Shown here one piece after another: positions 35,183-43,119 of a stretch of DNA of 64,000 nucleotides. Position 1 is the first letter of the stretch; every line of letters begins with the position of its first letter. The position numbers were made by a program, and so were the translations under genes. Source of the DNA: Polaribacter haliotis (GTDB lineage: Bacteria; Bacteroidota; Bacteroidia; Flavobacteriales; Flavobacteriaceae); NCBI RefSeq assembly GCF_014784055.1, contig NZ_CP061813.1, forward strand, positions 2,428,001-2,492,000, in the 5' to 3' direction. The notes under the pieces were generated by a model. The model searched no databases, was not told the origin of the DNA, and saw nothing but the letters and a program-made list of their open reading frames with translations.

Positions 35183-35962
35183 TTACTTTCCGCCATTTGC
35201 TTTTAAATCTGCCAAACATTGTGCATCTAAAGTTGGTATTTGTCCGCCAGAAACCATACTACCAATTCCTTGACTGGTTTCTGCTGCCCAATACATTAAA
35301 CAGTCTTCTTCAATACAATGTTTTGGATGATCTGTATCTTCATGATCGCTTTGTAACGCGCTTCCTAAGTTTGTTAATCCTAAAATATGGCCAAATTCGT
35401 GATTGATTACAGAAGATTCTAACAAACTTCTTTCCGGTTCAAAAGCACTATTACTTAAACCTTGTATCGTTTCTTCATAAATAACAAAAGAAGTATTCCA
35501 ATAAGCAGAACCTAAAATAGAACCTTGGTTATTGTCTCTAGAAGATTTTCCGTTAATAAACAACACCCAAACAGCAATTGTTTCGTTAGAATTATATTTA
35601 GTTCTGTATTGTTTTTCTATATCTACAACTTCATCTAAAGTATATACTGTTTTTCCTGTAGTAGGAATTATTTTTGTTATAAACTCTACTCCTCTAGACT
35701 TGTTTGTTCTGTTTTGTATAAAGTTTTTAAAATTATTTAAAGCACTTTCTGTAGGCTTAAAACCTTCTATATAAGCAACTTCTACAATTAATTTTTTAAA
35801 AACTCTGTTCGATAAAAGATCATTTGCAGATGTACCTGTTGCTTGTCTGTTTAATTGAACATTTGTATTTCCGTTATTTTCTTCACCTAAATCTTCTGTT
35901 TCTGATGTACAAGAAAAAAGAATACTACAAACTAAAACTGCTTTTAAAAAAATATTTTTCAT
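35183..35962 (-). CDS. Zincin metalloprotease lipoprotein
   Basis: The 259-residue protein has a lipoprotein signal (SILFSC). About residue 190 it carries the metal motif NHEFGHILGL, followed by a Cys-containing loop (DHPKHCIEEDCLMYW) that could give the third ligand and a Met-turn. This is the layout of metzincin-type proteases. It is therefore probably a surface- or periplasm-facing peptidase. It sits downstream of the repeat lipoprotein gene, separated by a 15-bp perfect hairpin, and upstream of the barrel gene. I infer that the three divergent genes belong to the same envelope system as the sigma-fecR-TonB operon. Confidence 0.83.
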   Translation of the reverse strand: MKNIFLKAVLVCSILFSCTSETEDLGEENNGNTNVQLNRQATGTSANDLLSNRVFKKLIVEVAYIEGFKPTESALNNFKNFIQNRTNKSRGVEFITKIIPTTGKTVYTLDEVVDIEKQYRTKYNSNETIAVWVLFINGKSSRDNNQGSILGSAYWNTSFVIYEETIQGLSNSAFEPERSLLESSVINHEFGHILGLTNLGSALQSDHEDTDHPKHCIEEDCLMYWAAETSQGIGSMVSGGQIPTLDAQCLADLKANGGK

Positions 35963-35979
35963 GCTACTTTATTTTAAAA

Positions 35980-36017
35980 CTTTACAACTGTTACAAATTA
36001 AAGTAACAGTTGTAAAG
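35980..36017. terminator. 15-bp perfect hairpin between lipoprotein and metalloprotease genes
   Basis: CTTTACAACTGTTAC pairs perfectly with GTAACAGTTGTAAAG across an eight-base loop. On the minus strand it is followed by only a weak T tract, and the metalloprotease start codon is 18 bases beyond. It could be a partial terminator (attenuator) or an mRNA-stabilising element. The right half of the gap carries a second, weaker CTAAC/GTTAG pair. Confidence 0.6.
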
Positions 36018-36064
36018 GATATTCTACTAACTAAATTTTCCCCCGATAATTTGTTAGTTTTATT

Positions 36065-37117
36065 TTAGATCTTCTTAAATGTTAAGGTTACAGAAGCATC
36101 TGTTTTACTTTTTAAGGAAACCAAAGTACTGCTGTAAGTATTTACTACCCAATCATTACCTAAAGCACTAACTGCTGTATTACTTGCAAAAGTTGTATTT
36201 AAAAACACTTCTGTTTCCGAACTTACTGTATACGTACCTTCAATTTCTCCTGTTGTACTATTTACAATGTCTTTTGCAATTAATTTTAAATCGTTAGTAA
36301 ATTCTATTGTATAGTTTACATAATCGTTTGCAGTGTTTACTCCTGCAACAATATAACTATCTACAGTAAATTTTGCTCCACTTAAAATAGCTTCTACTTC
36401 TAAAGCTGCATCAGCTGCTTCATCTTTTTCATCTTCAAACTGTACACAGTCAGAAATTGAATCTTGTAATTCTGCATCACTATTAATTTGTATTTCTGTA
36501 CCATTACTTAAAGTTGCACTAATTGGGTAATTTGCAGTAAATAATACATCCGAATTTAAACCAGACATAAATGTATATAATTGTTTTTCCGATTGAATAA
36601 CAACACTTCCTGTTTGTTCTAAACTAACATTATAAGTTAACATAGTAATTGGAAATTTAAAATCGATACAAGAAATTGCATCTCTACCTTGCGCTTCTGC
36701 ACTTTCACATTCGCTTTTTAAAGCATCTAGTTCCGATTGTGAGTTTACAGTTACTTCTGTATAGTTACTTAACCTAACATTTATTGGAAAATTAAATGCT
36801 ACTGTATCATTATCATCATTAAATTCTCCTAAAATATTTAATGCTGCAGAAAAATCTAATTTACTTAAAATAGTTATGTTTTTTCCATTTATTGTTGCAG
36901 ATAATGGAAATAATAGTTCTGTACATGCGCTTCCGTCTAAAAAATCGTCTTCAGAACCATCGTTCATTGCAGCTCTTTCGAAATTAGATGCAGTTGGCGA
37001 TGTAGATGAATTTGCATTTGGGTTTGTACCAGTTTGAATACTTTCTTCTGATTGACATGAAGTAAATCCTAAAATTGCTGTGATTGCAATTGCCGTAATT
37101 AATTTTAATGTTTTCAT
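36065..37117 (-). CDS. Repeat-containing lipoprotein of unknown function
   Basis: The 350-residue protein begins with a lipoprotein signal (lipobox LGFTSC) and a Ser/Thr/Asn-rich linker. About residues 65-225 contain four imperfect copies of one unit: FPLSATINGKNITIL, FPINVRLSNYTEVTVNS, FPITMLTYNVSLEQTGSVVIQS and YPISATLSNGTEIQINSD, each followed by a helix of the type SEL(D/Q)xL or similar. The C-terminal third (GAKFTVDSYIVAGVNTANDYVNYTIEF) looks like a lipocalin-like or beta-sandwich domain. I do not recognise a family. Two copies of the putative ECF promoter lie upstream, so it is a likely target of the divergent sigma factor. Confidence 0.78.
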   Translation of the reverse strand: MKTLKLITAIAITAILGFTSCQSEESIQTGTNPNANSSTSPTASNFERAAMNDGSEDDFLDGSACTELLFPLSATINGKNITILSKLDFSAALNILGEFNDDNDTVAFNFPINVRLSNYTEVTVNSQSELDALKSECESAEAQGRDAISCIDFKFPITMLTYNVSLEQTGSVVIQSEKQLYTFMSGLNSDVLFTANYPISATLSNGTEIQINSDAELQDSISDCVQFEDEKDEAADAALEVEAILSGAKFTVDSYIVAGVNTANDYVNYTIEFTNDLKLIAKDIVNSTTGEIEGTYTVSSETEVFLNTTFASNTAVSALGNDWVVNTYSSTLVSLKSKTDASVTLTFKKI

Positions 37118-37162
37118 TTTAATTGATTTTTAATAATTAATGTTTCTTGTTTATATGAGTAA

Positions 37163-37188
37163 AACAACTTTGTTTTATTTTACCCTAC
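37163..37188 (-). promoter_or_regulatory. Putative ECF-sigma promoter, copy d, proximal to the lipoprotein gene
   Basis: Read on the minus strand, GTAGGG (37188-37183) and GTTGTT (37168-37163) are separated by exactly 14 bases. The lipoprotein start at 37117 is 45 bases downstream. The intervening bases are more diverged than in the other copies, but spacing and both hexamers are intact. Confidence 0.65.
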
Positions 37189-37231
37189 TTTAATTTTAAG
37201 AAAGACTAATTTTATGCCCTTCTATTAATAA

Positions 37232-37257
37232 AACAACTAAACATTTATTTACCCTAC
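37232..37257 (-). promoter_or_regulatory. Putative ECF-sigma promoter, copy c, distal
   Basis: On the minus strand AAGGTAGGGTAAAT is followed by TTTAGTTGTT, again with 14 bases between GTAGGG and GTTGTT. It points toward the lipoprotein gene 114 bases away and lies 45 bases upstream of the sigma factor's start. It may be a second promoter for the lipoprotein gene or a binding site influencing both genes. Confidence 0.6.
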
Positions 37258-37301
37258 CTTTGTCATCAAAAATTTTTATTTTTATATTTTAAAACCCTTA
37301 T

Positions 37302-37811
37302 ATGGCTAATAAATCTCTTTGTAATGAAATTTATTTTAATGAGTTTTACACTTCTCACATTCAGTCTGCCAGTAATTTTGCATACTATAAGAGTGGTGAT
37401 AAAAATACATCTTTAGATTTAGCACAAGAAGCTTTTATAAAAATATGGGAAAATTGTGGGAAAATTAAATTCGAAAAAGCAAAGTCTTACCTATTTACAG
37501 TAATTAACAATTTATTTCTAAATAAAGTAAAACACGAAAAAGTAGTTTTCGAATACGCTAAAAGTAGCCCTTATTTAGATGTTAATAACCAAAGTCCAGA
37601 ATATTTATTAGAAGAAGAAGAATTTAAAGTAAAACTACAAAATGCTATTTCTGGTTTAACTGAAGGAGAACGTGAGGTTTTTCTTATGAATAGAATTGAT
37701 GGAAAAAAATACAGAGAAATTGCAGAAATGTTAGAAATTTCTCAAAAAGCAGTCGAAAAAAGAATGTCATCCGCCTTAAAAAAATTAAGAAATAAAATTG
37801 ATGGAATATAA
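37302..37811 (+). CDS. ECF-type RNA polymerase sigma factor (FecI-like)
   Basis: The 169-residue protein has region 2 (LDLAQEAFIKIWEN, then AKSYLFTVINNLFLN) and region 4 (LQNAISGLTEGEREVFLMNRIDG, then YREIAEMLEISQKAVEKRMSSALKKLR). It lacks other sigma domains, as ECF factors do. The next two genes encode a FecR anti-sigma and a TonB receptor with an STN domain, the classical trans-envelope signalling trio. The bipartite motif right after its stop codon is the likely promoter for the fecR-receptor pair and thus its own target. Confidence 0.94.
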   Translation: MANKSLCNEIYFNEFYTSHIQSASNFAYYKSGDKNTSLDLAQEAFIKIWENCGKIKFEKAKSYLFTVINNLFLNKVKHEKVVFEYAKSSPYLDVNNQSPEYLLEEEEFKVKLQNAISGLTEGEREVFLMNRIDGKKYREIAEMLEISQKAVEKRMSSALKKLRNKIDGI

Positions 37812-37813
37812 AG

Positions 37814-37839
37814 GTAGGGTAAATTACTTTTTAGTTGTT
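37814..37839 (+). promoter_or_regulatory. Putative ECF-sigma promoter, copy b, upstream of fecR
   Basis: GTAGGG (37814-37819) and GTTGTT (37834-37839) with 14 bases between them lie in the 49-base gap between sigma and fecR, 21 bases before the fecR ATG. The match to copies a and c extends into the AAAG upstream of the first hexamer and into AT-rich sequence after the second. Confidence 0.68.
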
Positions 37840-37860
37840 ACATATATATAGGAACAAAAG

Positions 37861-38775
37861 ATGAAACACGAAAACGACATATTAAAATGGTTAAACAGAG
37901 AGGTTTCTGATGAAGAATTGGTGCATTTAAAAGAAAGTGAAAACTTTACAACTTTAGAAAAAATTGCACATTATTCATCTCAAATAGAAACACCTAAAGT
38001 AGATGTAGAAAAAAGTCTTGCATCATTAAAATTAAAAACAAAAAGTACTTCTAAAAAAGGGAAAGTTGTAAAGTTAAACTTTAAGAAATTGTATAAATAT
38101 GCAGCAGCAGTTCTTGTTTTATTAACAACTTCTTATTTCTTTCTTTTTAATAATGATGCTAATTTTAATACACAATATGCAGAAACTAAAACCTTTAATT
38201 TACCAGACAATTCTGAAGTTGTTTTAAACGCAAATTCAGAAATTACGTATTCTAAAAAAGATTGGGAAAATAGCAGAAATTTAGATCTTAATGGAGAAGC
38301 TTACTTTAAGGTTCAAAAAGGAAAAAAGTTTACTGTAAATACAGAAATAGGAGAAGTAACCGTTCTTGGAACGCAGTTTAACGTAAAAGAAAGAGACAAT
38401 TATTTCGAAGTAAAAACCTACGAAGGTTTGGTAAGTGTTGCTTATAAAGACACACTTGTAAAATTACCTAAAGGAACTATTTTTAAGGTTGTAAATGGTG
38501 TTGTAGATACCAATACAACTTTTAATGTAAACGAAAATTCTTGGTTACAAAAAGAATCTAACTTTAAAAGTACACCTCTAAAAATAGTTTTAGAAGAAAT
38601 TAAAAACCAATTTGGTTATACTGTTAAAACAGACAATGTAAATGCAACTAAATTATATACAGGTGGTTTTTCTCATACAGATGTTAATGTAGCTATGCAA
38701 TCTGTAACTATTCCTTTACAATTATCTTATAAAATCGAAGGAAAAACAATTACTGTCTATAATTATGAACAGTAA
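37861..38775 (+). CDS. FecR-family anti-sigma factor
   Basis: The 304-residue protein has a short cytoplasmic N-terminus (DILKWLNREVSDEELVHLK) that should hold the sigma factor, and a single transmembrane helix near residues 76-95 (LYKYAAAVLVLLTTSYFFLF). The periplasmic FecR domain follows (FNLPDNSEVVLNANSEITY, DLNGEAYFKVQKGKKFTVNTEIGEVTVLGTQFNVKERD, quoted as separate strands) and then a C-terminal DUF4974-like domain (LKIVLEEIKNQFGYTVKTDN). It relays ligand occupancy of the TonB receptor to the sigma factor. Its end overlaps the receptor gene by 11 bases. Confidence 0.93.
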   Translation: MKHENDILKWLNREVSDEELVHLKESENFTTLEKIAHYSSQIETPKVDVEKSLASLKLKTKSTSKKGKVVKLNFKKLYKYAAAVLVLLTTSYFFLFNNDANFNTQYAETKTFNLPDNSEVVLNANSEITYSKKDWENSRNLDLNGEAYFKVQKGKKFTVNTEIGEVTVLGTQFNVKERDNYFEVKTYEGLVSVAYKDTLVKLPKGTIFKVVNGVVDTNTTFNVNENSWLQKESNFKSTPLKIVLEEIKNQFGYTVKTDNVNATKLYTGGFSHTDVNVAMQSVTIPLQLSYKIEGKTITVYNYEQ

Positions 38776-41296
38776 AATTCTACTTTTTTGCTGCGTTTTT
38801 TTACTTTTTGTAAATAGTCAGTTTGCACAAAATTCTACAAAAAAAATAGCATTATCTACGTTATTAATAGATTTAGAAAAGCAGTATAATATAAAGTTTT
38901 CTTATTCAGACACAGACGTAAAAGAGGTTTTTTTAGAAAAACCAAATTTAGATTTTTCTCTTACTAAAATGCTTCAATTTTTAAATGAAAACACTTTTTT
39001 ACAATTTAAAACTTTAGATAATAGATATATAACTATTTCCTTTTTAAATAAGAAAATTAATATTTGTGGGGTTATTTTAGATGCAAAAACAAAAACGGTT
39101 TTACCACTTTGTTCTATAAAAATAGTAAACTTTAAAAGTGGAACAACTACCAATTCTAATGGAGAATTTAATTTGAATAATGTTTCTTTAGATGCTTCGC
39201 TTTTAGTTTCTTTTATTGGGTATTCTTCACAAATAATAAAAGCGAAAGATTTGTATTTACAGCCAAAATGTAAAGAAATTTTTCTTTTAGAAAGTTCGGA
39301 ACAATTATCCGAAATAAGTATTGCTAAATTCTTAACAAGTGGTTTACAAAAAAGTGAAGATGGAAGTACCGTTTTAAATACAGAAAAATTTGGAATTTTA
39401 CCGGGTTTAATAGAGCCAGATATTTTAAAAACTATTAAGATTTTACCTGGTATAGAAAGTGCAAGCGAAAGTATTTCTAATATAAATGTTAGAGGTGGTA
39501 CAAATGATCAAAATTTAATGCTTTGGGATGGAATTAAAATGTATCATACAGGTCATTTTTTTGGTTTAATTTCTGCTTACAATCCTTATTTAACAAATAA
39601 AGTTACAGTTACTAAAAACGGAACAAGTAGTTTGTTTTCAGATGGAGTTTCGTCTACCATAAATATGCAAACTTCTAATAGAATTACTAACAAATTTTCT
39701 GGTGGTGGAGGTTTTAATTTATTAAGTGCAGATGTTTTTGTAAACGTTCCTATTTCAAATAAGTTAGAGTTTCATGTTTCTGGAAGAAGAGCTTTTACAG
39801 ATTTTTTAATTACACCAACTTTTACAAATTATTTTACTAGAAGTTTTCAAGACAATTCTGTTTCTTCTAATACTGTAAATGACTCATCAACAGATTTTTA
39901 CTTTTACGATTATTCTTTTAAAGTATTGTATGATATCAACTATAATCATTCTATAAGAGCAAGTTTTATTGGTATTACAAACCATTTAGATTATAAAGAA
40001 GCATATACTTCTAACAATACTACTATAGAAGAAAATAGTGTTTTTAAACAAGCAAATTTAGGTGCAATTGTAAGTTGGAAAGCAGATTGGAATTCTAAAT
40101 TTTCTACCAATGTTTCGGCATTTCTATCTGATTATAATATAGATGCTTCCGATTATAATAAAGATACAGATCAATTTCAAACACAATTTAATAATGTATT
40201 AGAAACCGAATTTAAAGTTTCTTCTAAATATGAATTTTCTGATACTTTCCATTTCTTAAACGGAATCGTTTTTAATGAAATAGGAATTAGGAATACAACC
40301 ACAGTTAATGCACCAACTTTTTCTAAAACTGAGAAAAATGTATTACTAAAAAGTGCTTTCTTCTCTGAAGTTGAATACAAGAAAAACAATACCTATGCAA
40401 GATTTGGTTTACGAGTAAATTACTTCGATAAGTTTAACGAATTTGTTGTGGAGCCTCGTATAAATATAAGACAAAAATTAAATAACGAAGTTTCTCTAAA
40501 ATTAGAAGCTGAGTTTAAAAACCAAACTACCACTCAAAAAGTAGATTTTCAAGATAATTTTTTAGGTATTGAAAAAAGACGTTGGATCTTATCTGACAAC
40601 GAAAATATACCTATTGTAAAAAGTAAACAACTTTCTTTTGGTGCAGCATATACTGTAAAAAATTTATATGTAGATATTACTAGTTTTTATAAAAAAGTAG
40701 ATGGAATTACGGCTGCAAATCAGGGTTTTTATAATAACATTCAGCAATTTAATTCTGTAGGAAATTACGAAGTTAAAGGAGTTGAATTTTTAATAAACAA
40801 AAAGAGTAAAACTATTAGTACTTGGTTAAGTTATTCGTACGCAATAAATAATTACACCTTCGATATTTTTAATCCAGAAACATTTCCAAATAGTTTAGAT
40901 ATTTCGCATTCTGTAAGCACTGCTTTTAACTATAGTTTTTATAATAATTTTAAAATTTCTGTTGGTGGAATTTTAAGATCTGGAAATCCATTTACAAAAC
41001 CTGTTGAAGGGAATGAAACCATACAAGATGGAAATAGAACTATTGTAAATTATAGTAATCCTAATTCCGAAAGATTAGAAAATTTCTTTAGAATTGATGC
41101 TTCTGCAAGTTATAATTTTAATTTTTCTGAAGCTGTAAAAGCTGTTTTAAGAGTTGGTTTTACTAACATAACTAATAAACAAAACACCATAAACTCTTAT
41201 TATATTGTAGATAATAATAGTACAAATAATGTAAGAAGAATAGATAATTATTCTTTGCCTTTTACTCCGAATTTAAGTTTTAGAGTACGTTTTTAA
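38765..41296 (+). CDS. TonB-dependent outer-membrane receptor with STN signalling domain
   Basis: The 843-residue protein has a signal peptide (residues 1-21) and an STN (secretin/TonB short N-terminal) domain at about 25-98 (LSTLLIDLEKQYNIKFSYSD). A carboxypeptidase-regulatory-like beta-sandwich at about 105-178 (ICGVILDAKTKTVLPLCSIKI) precedes a plug (LKTIKILPGIESASESISNINVRGGTNDQN) and a 22-strand barrel ending in LSFRVRF with terminal Phe. No SusD partner is nearby, so it is not a typical polysaccharide-utilisation receptor. It resembles FecA-like signalling receptors. The ligand is unknown. Confidence 0.92.
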   Translation: MNSKILLFCCVFLLFVNSQFAQNSTKKIALSTLLIDLEKQYNIKFSYSDTDVKEVFLEKPNLDFSLTKMLQFLNENTFLQFKTLDNRYITISFLNKKINICGVILDAKTKTVLPLCSIKIVNFKSGTTTNSNGEFNLNNVSLDASLLVSFIGYSSQIIKAKDLYLQPKCKEIFLLESSEQLSEISIAKFLTSGLQKSEDGSTVLNTEKFGILPGLIEPDILKTIKILPGIESASESISNINVRGGTNDQNLMLWDGIKMYHTGHFFGLISAYNPYLTNKVTVTKNGTSSLFSDGVSSTINMQTSNRITNKFSGGGGFNLLSADVFVNVPISNKLEFHVSGRRAFTDFLITPTFTNYFTRSFQDNSVSSNTVNDSSTDFYFYDYSFKVLYDINYNHSIRASFIGITNHLDYKEAYTSNNTTIEENSVFKQANLGAIVSWKADWNSKFSTNVSAFLSDYNIDASDYNKDTDQFQTQFNNVLETEFKVSSKYEFSDTFHFLNGIVFNEIGIRNTTTVNAPTFSKTEKNVLLKSAFFSEVEYKKNNTYARFGLRVNYFDKFNEFVVEPRINIRQKLNNEVSLKLEAEFKNQTTTQKVDFQDNFLGIEKRRWILSDNENIPIVKSKQLSFGAAYTVKNLYVDITSFYKKVDGITAANQGFYNNIQQFNSVGNYEVKGVEFLINKKSKTISTWLSYSYAINNYTFDIFNPETFPNSLDISHSVSTAFNYSFYNNFKISVGGILRSGNPFTKPVEGNETIQDGNRTIVNYSNPNSERLENFFRIDASASYNFNFSEAVKAVLRVGFTNITNKQNTINSYYIVDNNSTNNVRRIDNYSLPFTPNLSFRVRF

Positions 41297-41298
41297 AA

Positions 41299-41739
41299 TT
41301 AACCTCTAACCATTTGAATATGAGGAATTCCATCTTCTAAATACTCCTCTCCTATTTTTACAAATCCATGAGATTCGTAGAATTTTTTTAAATACACTTG
41401 TGCAGAAATGGTAATTTTATCAGCTTTAAAATAGGTTTTTACTGCTTTTATGGAAGCTTTCATTAAATCGTGTCCAAAACCATATTTACGTTCTTCAGAA
41501 GCTACTACTACTCTACCAATACTTGCATTATCGAAATAATCGCCAGCTTTAAAAATTCTTGTATACGCAACTATTTTATCATTTTTAAGTCCAAAAACAT
41601 GTAAAGACTTAAAATCTTTTCCATCTACATCTTGGTACACACAATCTTGTTCTACCACAAAAACTGCTGCACGTAATTGTAGAATTTCGTACAATTCATA
41701 CGTTGTTAATTCGGAAAATTGTTTTGTAGTGAAGTTCAT
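41299..41739 (-). CDS. ElaA-like GNAT acetyltransferase
   Basis: The 146-residue GNAT has the ElaA pattern YEILQLRAAVFVVEQDCVYQDVDG at the N-terminus and the acetyl-CoA motif GRVVVASEERKYGFGHDLM in the middle, then SAQVYLKKFYESHGF. Substrate unknown. It converges with the TonB receptor gene with two bases between their stop codons. A perfect 20-bp palindrome lies just upstream. Confidence 0.86.
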   Translation of the reverse strand: MNFTTKQFSELTTYELYEILQLRAAVFVVEQDCVYQDVDGKDFKSLHVFGLKNDKIVAYTRIFKAGDYFDNASIGRVVVASEERKYGFGHDLMKASIKAVKTYFKADKITISAQVYLKKFYESHGFVKIGEEYLEDGIPHIQMVRG

Positions 41740-41747
41740 AGTTTTAA

Positions 41748-41767
41748 CAAGGGAGCATGCTCCCTTG
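41748..41767. repeat. Perfect 20-bp palindrome between rpiB and the ElaA-like gene
   Basis: CAAGGGAGCATGCTCCCTTG is a perfect inverted repeat without a spacer. It may act as a weak terminator for rpiB or as an operator for the ElaA-like gene, whose start is 9 bases away. Confidence 0.55.
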
Positions 41768-41803
41768 CTTCTTTATATTTATTTGTGAATTTATAGCAGA
41801 AAT

Positions 41804-42238
41804 TTACCCAGCACAAGAAATCTTATCAACTCTTGTTGCGTGTCTTCCACCTTCAAACTCTGTAGAAAGAAAAACATCTACAAAACTAATAGCTTGTTGT
41901 AAAGACACAAAACGTGCAGGAATCGTTAAAACGTTTGCATTATTATGTTGTCTTGTTAATTCTACTAATTCTTTATTCCAACACAAAGCAGCTCTAATTC
42001 CTTGGTGTTTATTAGCTGTCATTTGTGCGCCATTTCCAGAACCACATAAAATAATTCCTAATTCTGCTTTACCAGATTCTACAGCATCTGCTGTTGGATG
42101 AATTGCATCTGGGTAATCCATAGAACCATTTGAATCAGTTCCAAAATTTAAGACTTTATAGCCTTTTTCTTCTAAATGTTTTATAATTTCGAACTTGTAT
42201 TCTGTTCCTGCGTGATCATTACCAATGGCAATTGTCAT
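41804..42238 (-). CDS. rpiB: Ribose 5-phosphate isomerase B
   Basis: The 144-residue protein interconverts ribose 5-phosphate and ribulose 5-phosphate. It has the RpiB signatures GNDHAGTEYKFEI, YPDAIHPTADAV, the catalytic Cys in IILCGSGNGAQM, and NKHQGIRAALCWN. It reads leftwards away from the 557-base gene-free region that I consider a candidate replication origin. Confidence 0.95.
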   Translation of the reverse strand: MTIAIGNDHAGTEYKFEIIKHLEEKGYKVLNFGTDSNGSMDYPDAIHPTADAVESGKAELGIILCGSGNGAQMTANKHQGIRAALCWNKELVELTRQHNNANVLTIPARFVSLQQAISFVDVFLSTEFEGGRHATRVDKISCAG

Positions 42239-42795
42239 AATAAGTTGATTTTAATTGAATTATCTGCCACAAAAATATAGAATTTTATGGTTATGAACAG
42301 TTATAAACATCTTAAAATTTAGCTTTTTTAATAACTCTTTAATCTTTAAACTTTTAGCGTTTAAAGAGAATGTTAAGAAGTTGTAATGAGAAACTCGTAA
42401 CTTTATTTGGTGATTCTAATTATTATTACAATACAGCGAGTCTTATGACATACACAACTTTTTTTATTGATTTTTGATAAAAGTTTATCAACATAAAATT
42501 TACAATTTGTTTACATAGAATACAATGTTAGTTATTCATAAAAATAGGTTAATAGCTGTTTATAACTTTTGTTAACAACTGTATTTTAAGATTGATTTCT
42601 AACCTTTTAAATACCTCATAAAATGTAGATGCTTTTTAATAACTCATTAATTAAAACAAAAAGAGATTTTTTTATAGTAGCTATTCACACACTATTATAA
42701 ACACCATTGTTTTTTAAAATTTATTAAAAGAAAAAAATATTATAATATAGAATGTTGATAAGTGTGAAAACTTCAAAAAAAATAATGAAATGAAT
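42239..42795. other. Gene-free AT-rich region with clustered DnaA-box-like 9-mers: candidate oriC
   Basis: No open frame in this 557-base stretch looks coding. It contains six 9-mers of the form TTATNAACA: plus strand at 42291, 42301, 42485 and 42695, minus strand at 42557-42565 and 42753-42761. Further near-matches are TTATTCATA (42532), CTATTCACA (42681) and a GTTAACAA element (42571). An AT-only tract lies at 42731-42749. The DnaA box consensus is TTATNCACA, so these are related but not identical. Clustering on both strands plus an unwinding-like tract suggests a replication origin; this is inference. Confidence 0.5.
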
Positions 42796-43038
42796 TTAAG
42801 AAAATAGTAAGATTTGCTTCAAAAAATAAATTAAGAGAGAAAAAGTAAGAAAGTGTAAGAAAAAGTTAAACCGTTTTTTTTCCGCTTTTAAAAGATATAA
42901 AGTGTCTTTATGAACTTCTACAGTTTGGTTGGTATTTTCAGTTTTATTCAAAGAAGTATTTATAGTAATTACAGTAATAAAGATTCCTGTAAGAAATATA
43001 AAGGCGAATAAAGCAATAATTTTACGTAGATTTTTCAT
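42796..43038 (-). CDS. Small membrane protein, hypothetical
   Basis: An 80-residue open frame has a transmembrane or signal helix at the N-terminus (IIALFAFIFLTGIFITVITI), a polar loop (NKTENTNQTVEVHKDTLYLLKAEKK) and a second hydrophobic stretch (FFLHFLTFSLLIYFLKQILLF). No family is recognised. Its composition and start (MKNLRKI) are plausible for a real gene, but it borders the candidate origin and may be spurious. Confidence 0.45.
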   Translation of the reverse strand: MKNLRKIIALFAFIFLTGIFITVITINTSLNKTENTNQTVEVHKDTLYLLKAEKKRFNFFLHFLTFSLLIYFLKQILLFS

Positions 43039-43119
43039 CTTAATAAATAACTTCTTTCTATAAAGACGTTTTAAATTAAGAAACGTTACACTAAAATTAA
43101 GATTTTTTTAACGTTTTAG

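Noticed and set aside
38765..41296. SusC/SusD polysaccharide-utilisation locus
   Set aside because: There is no SusD gene or glycoside hydrolase next to the receptor; the architecture with STN, FecR and sigma factor fits a signalling receptor, not a complete PUL.
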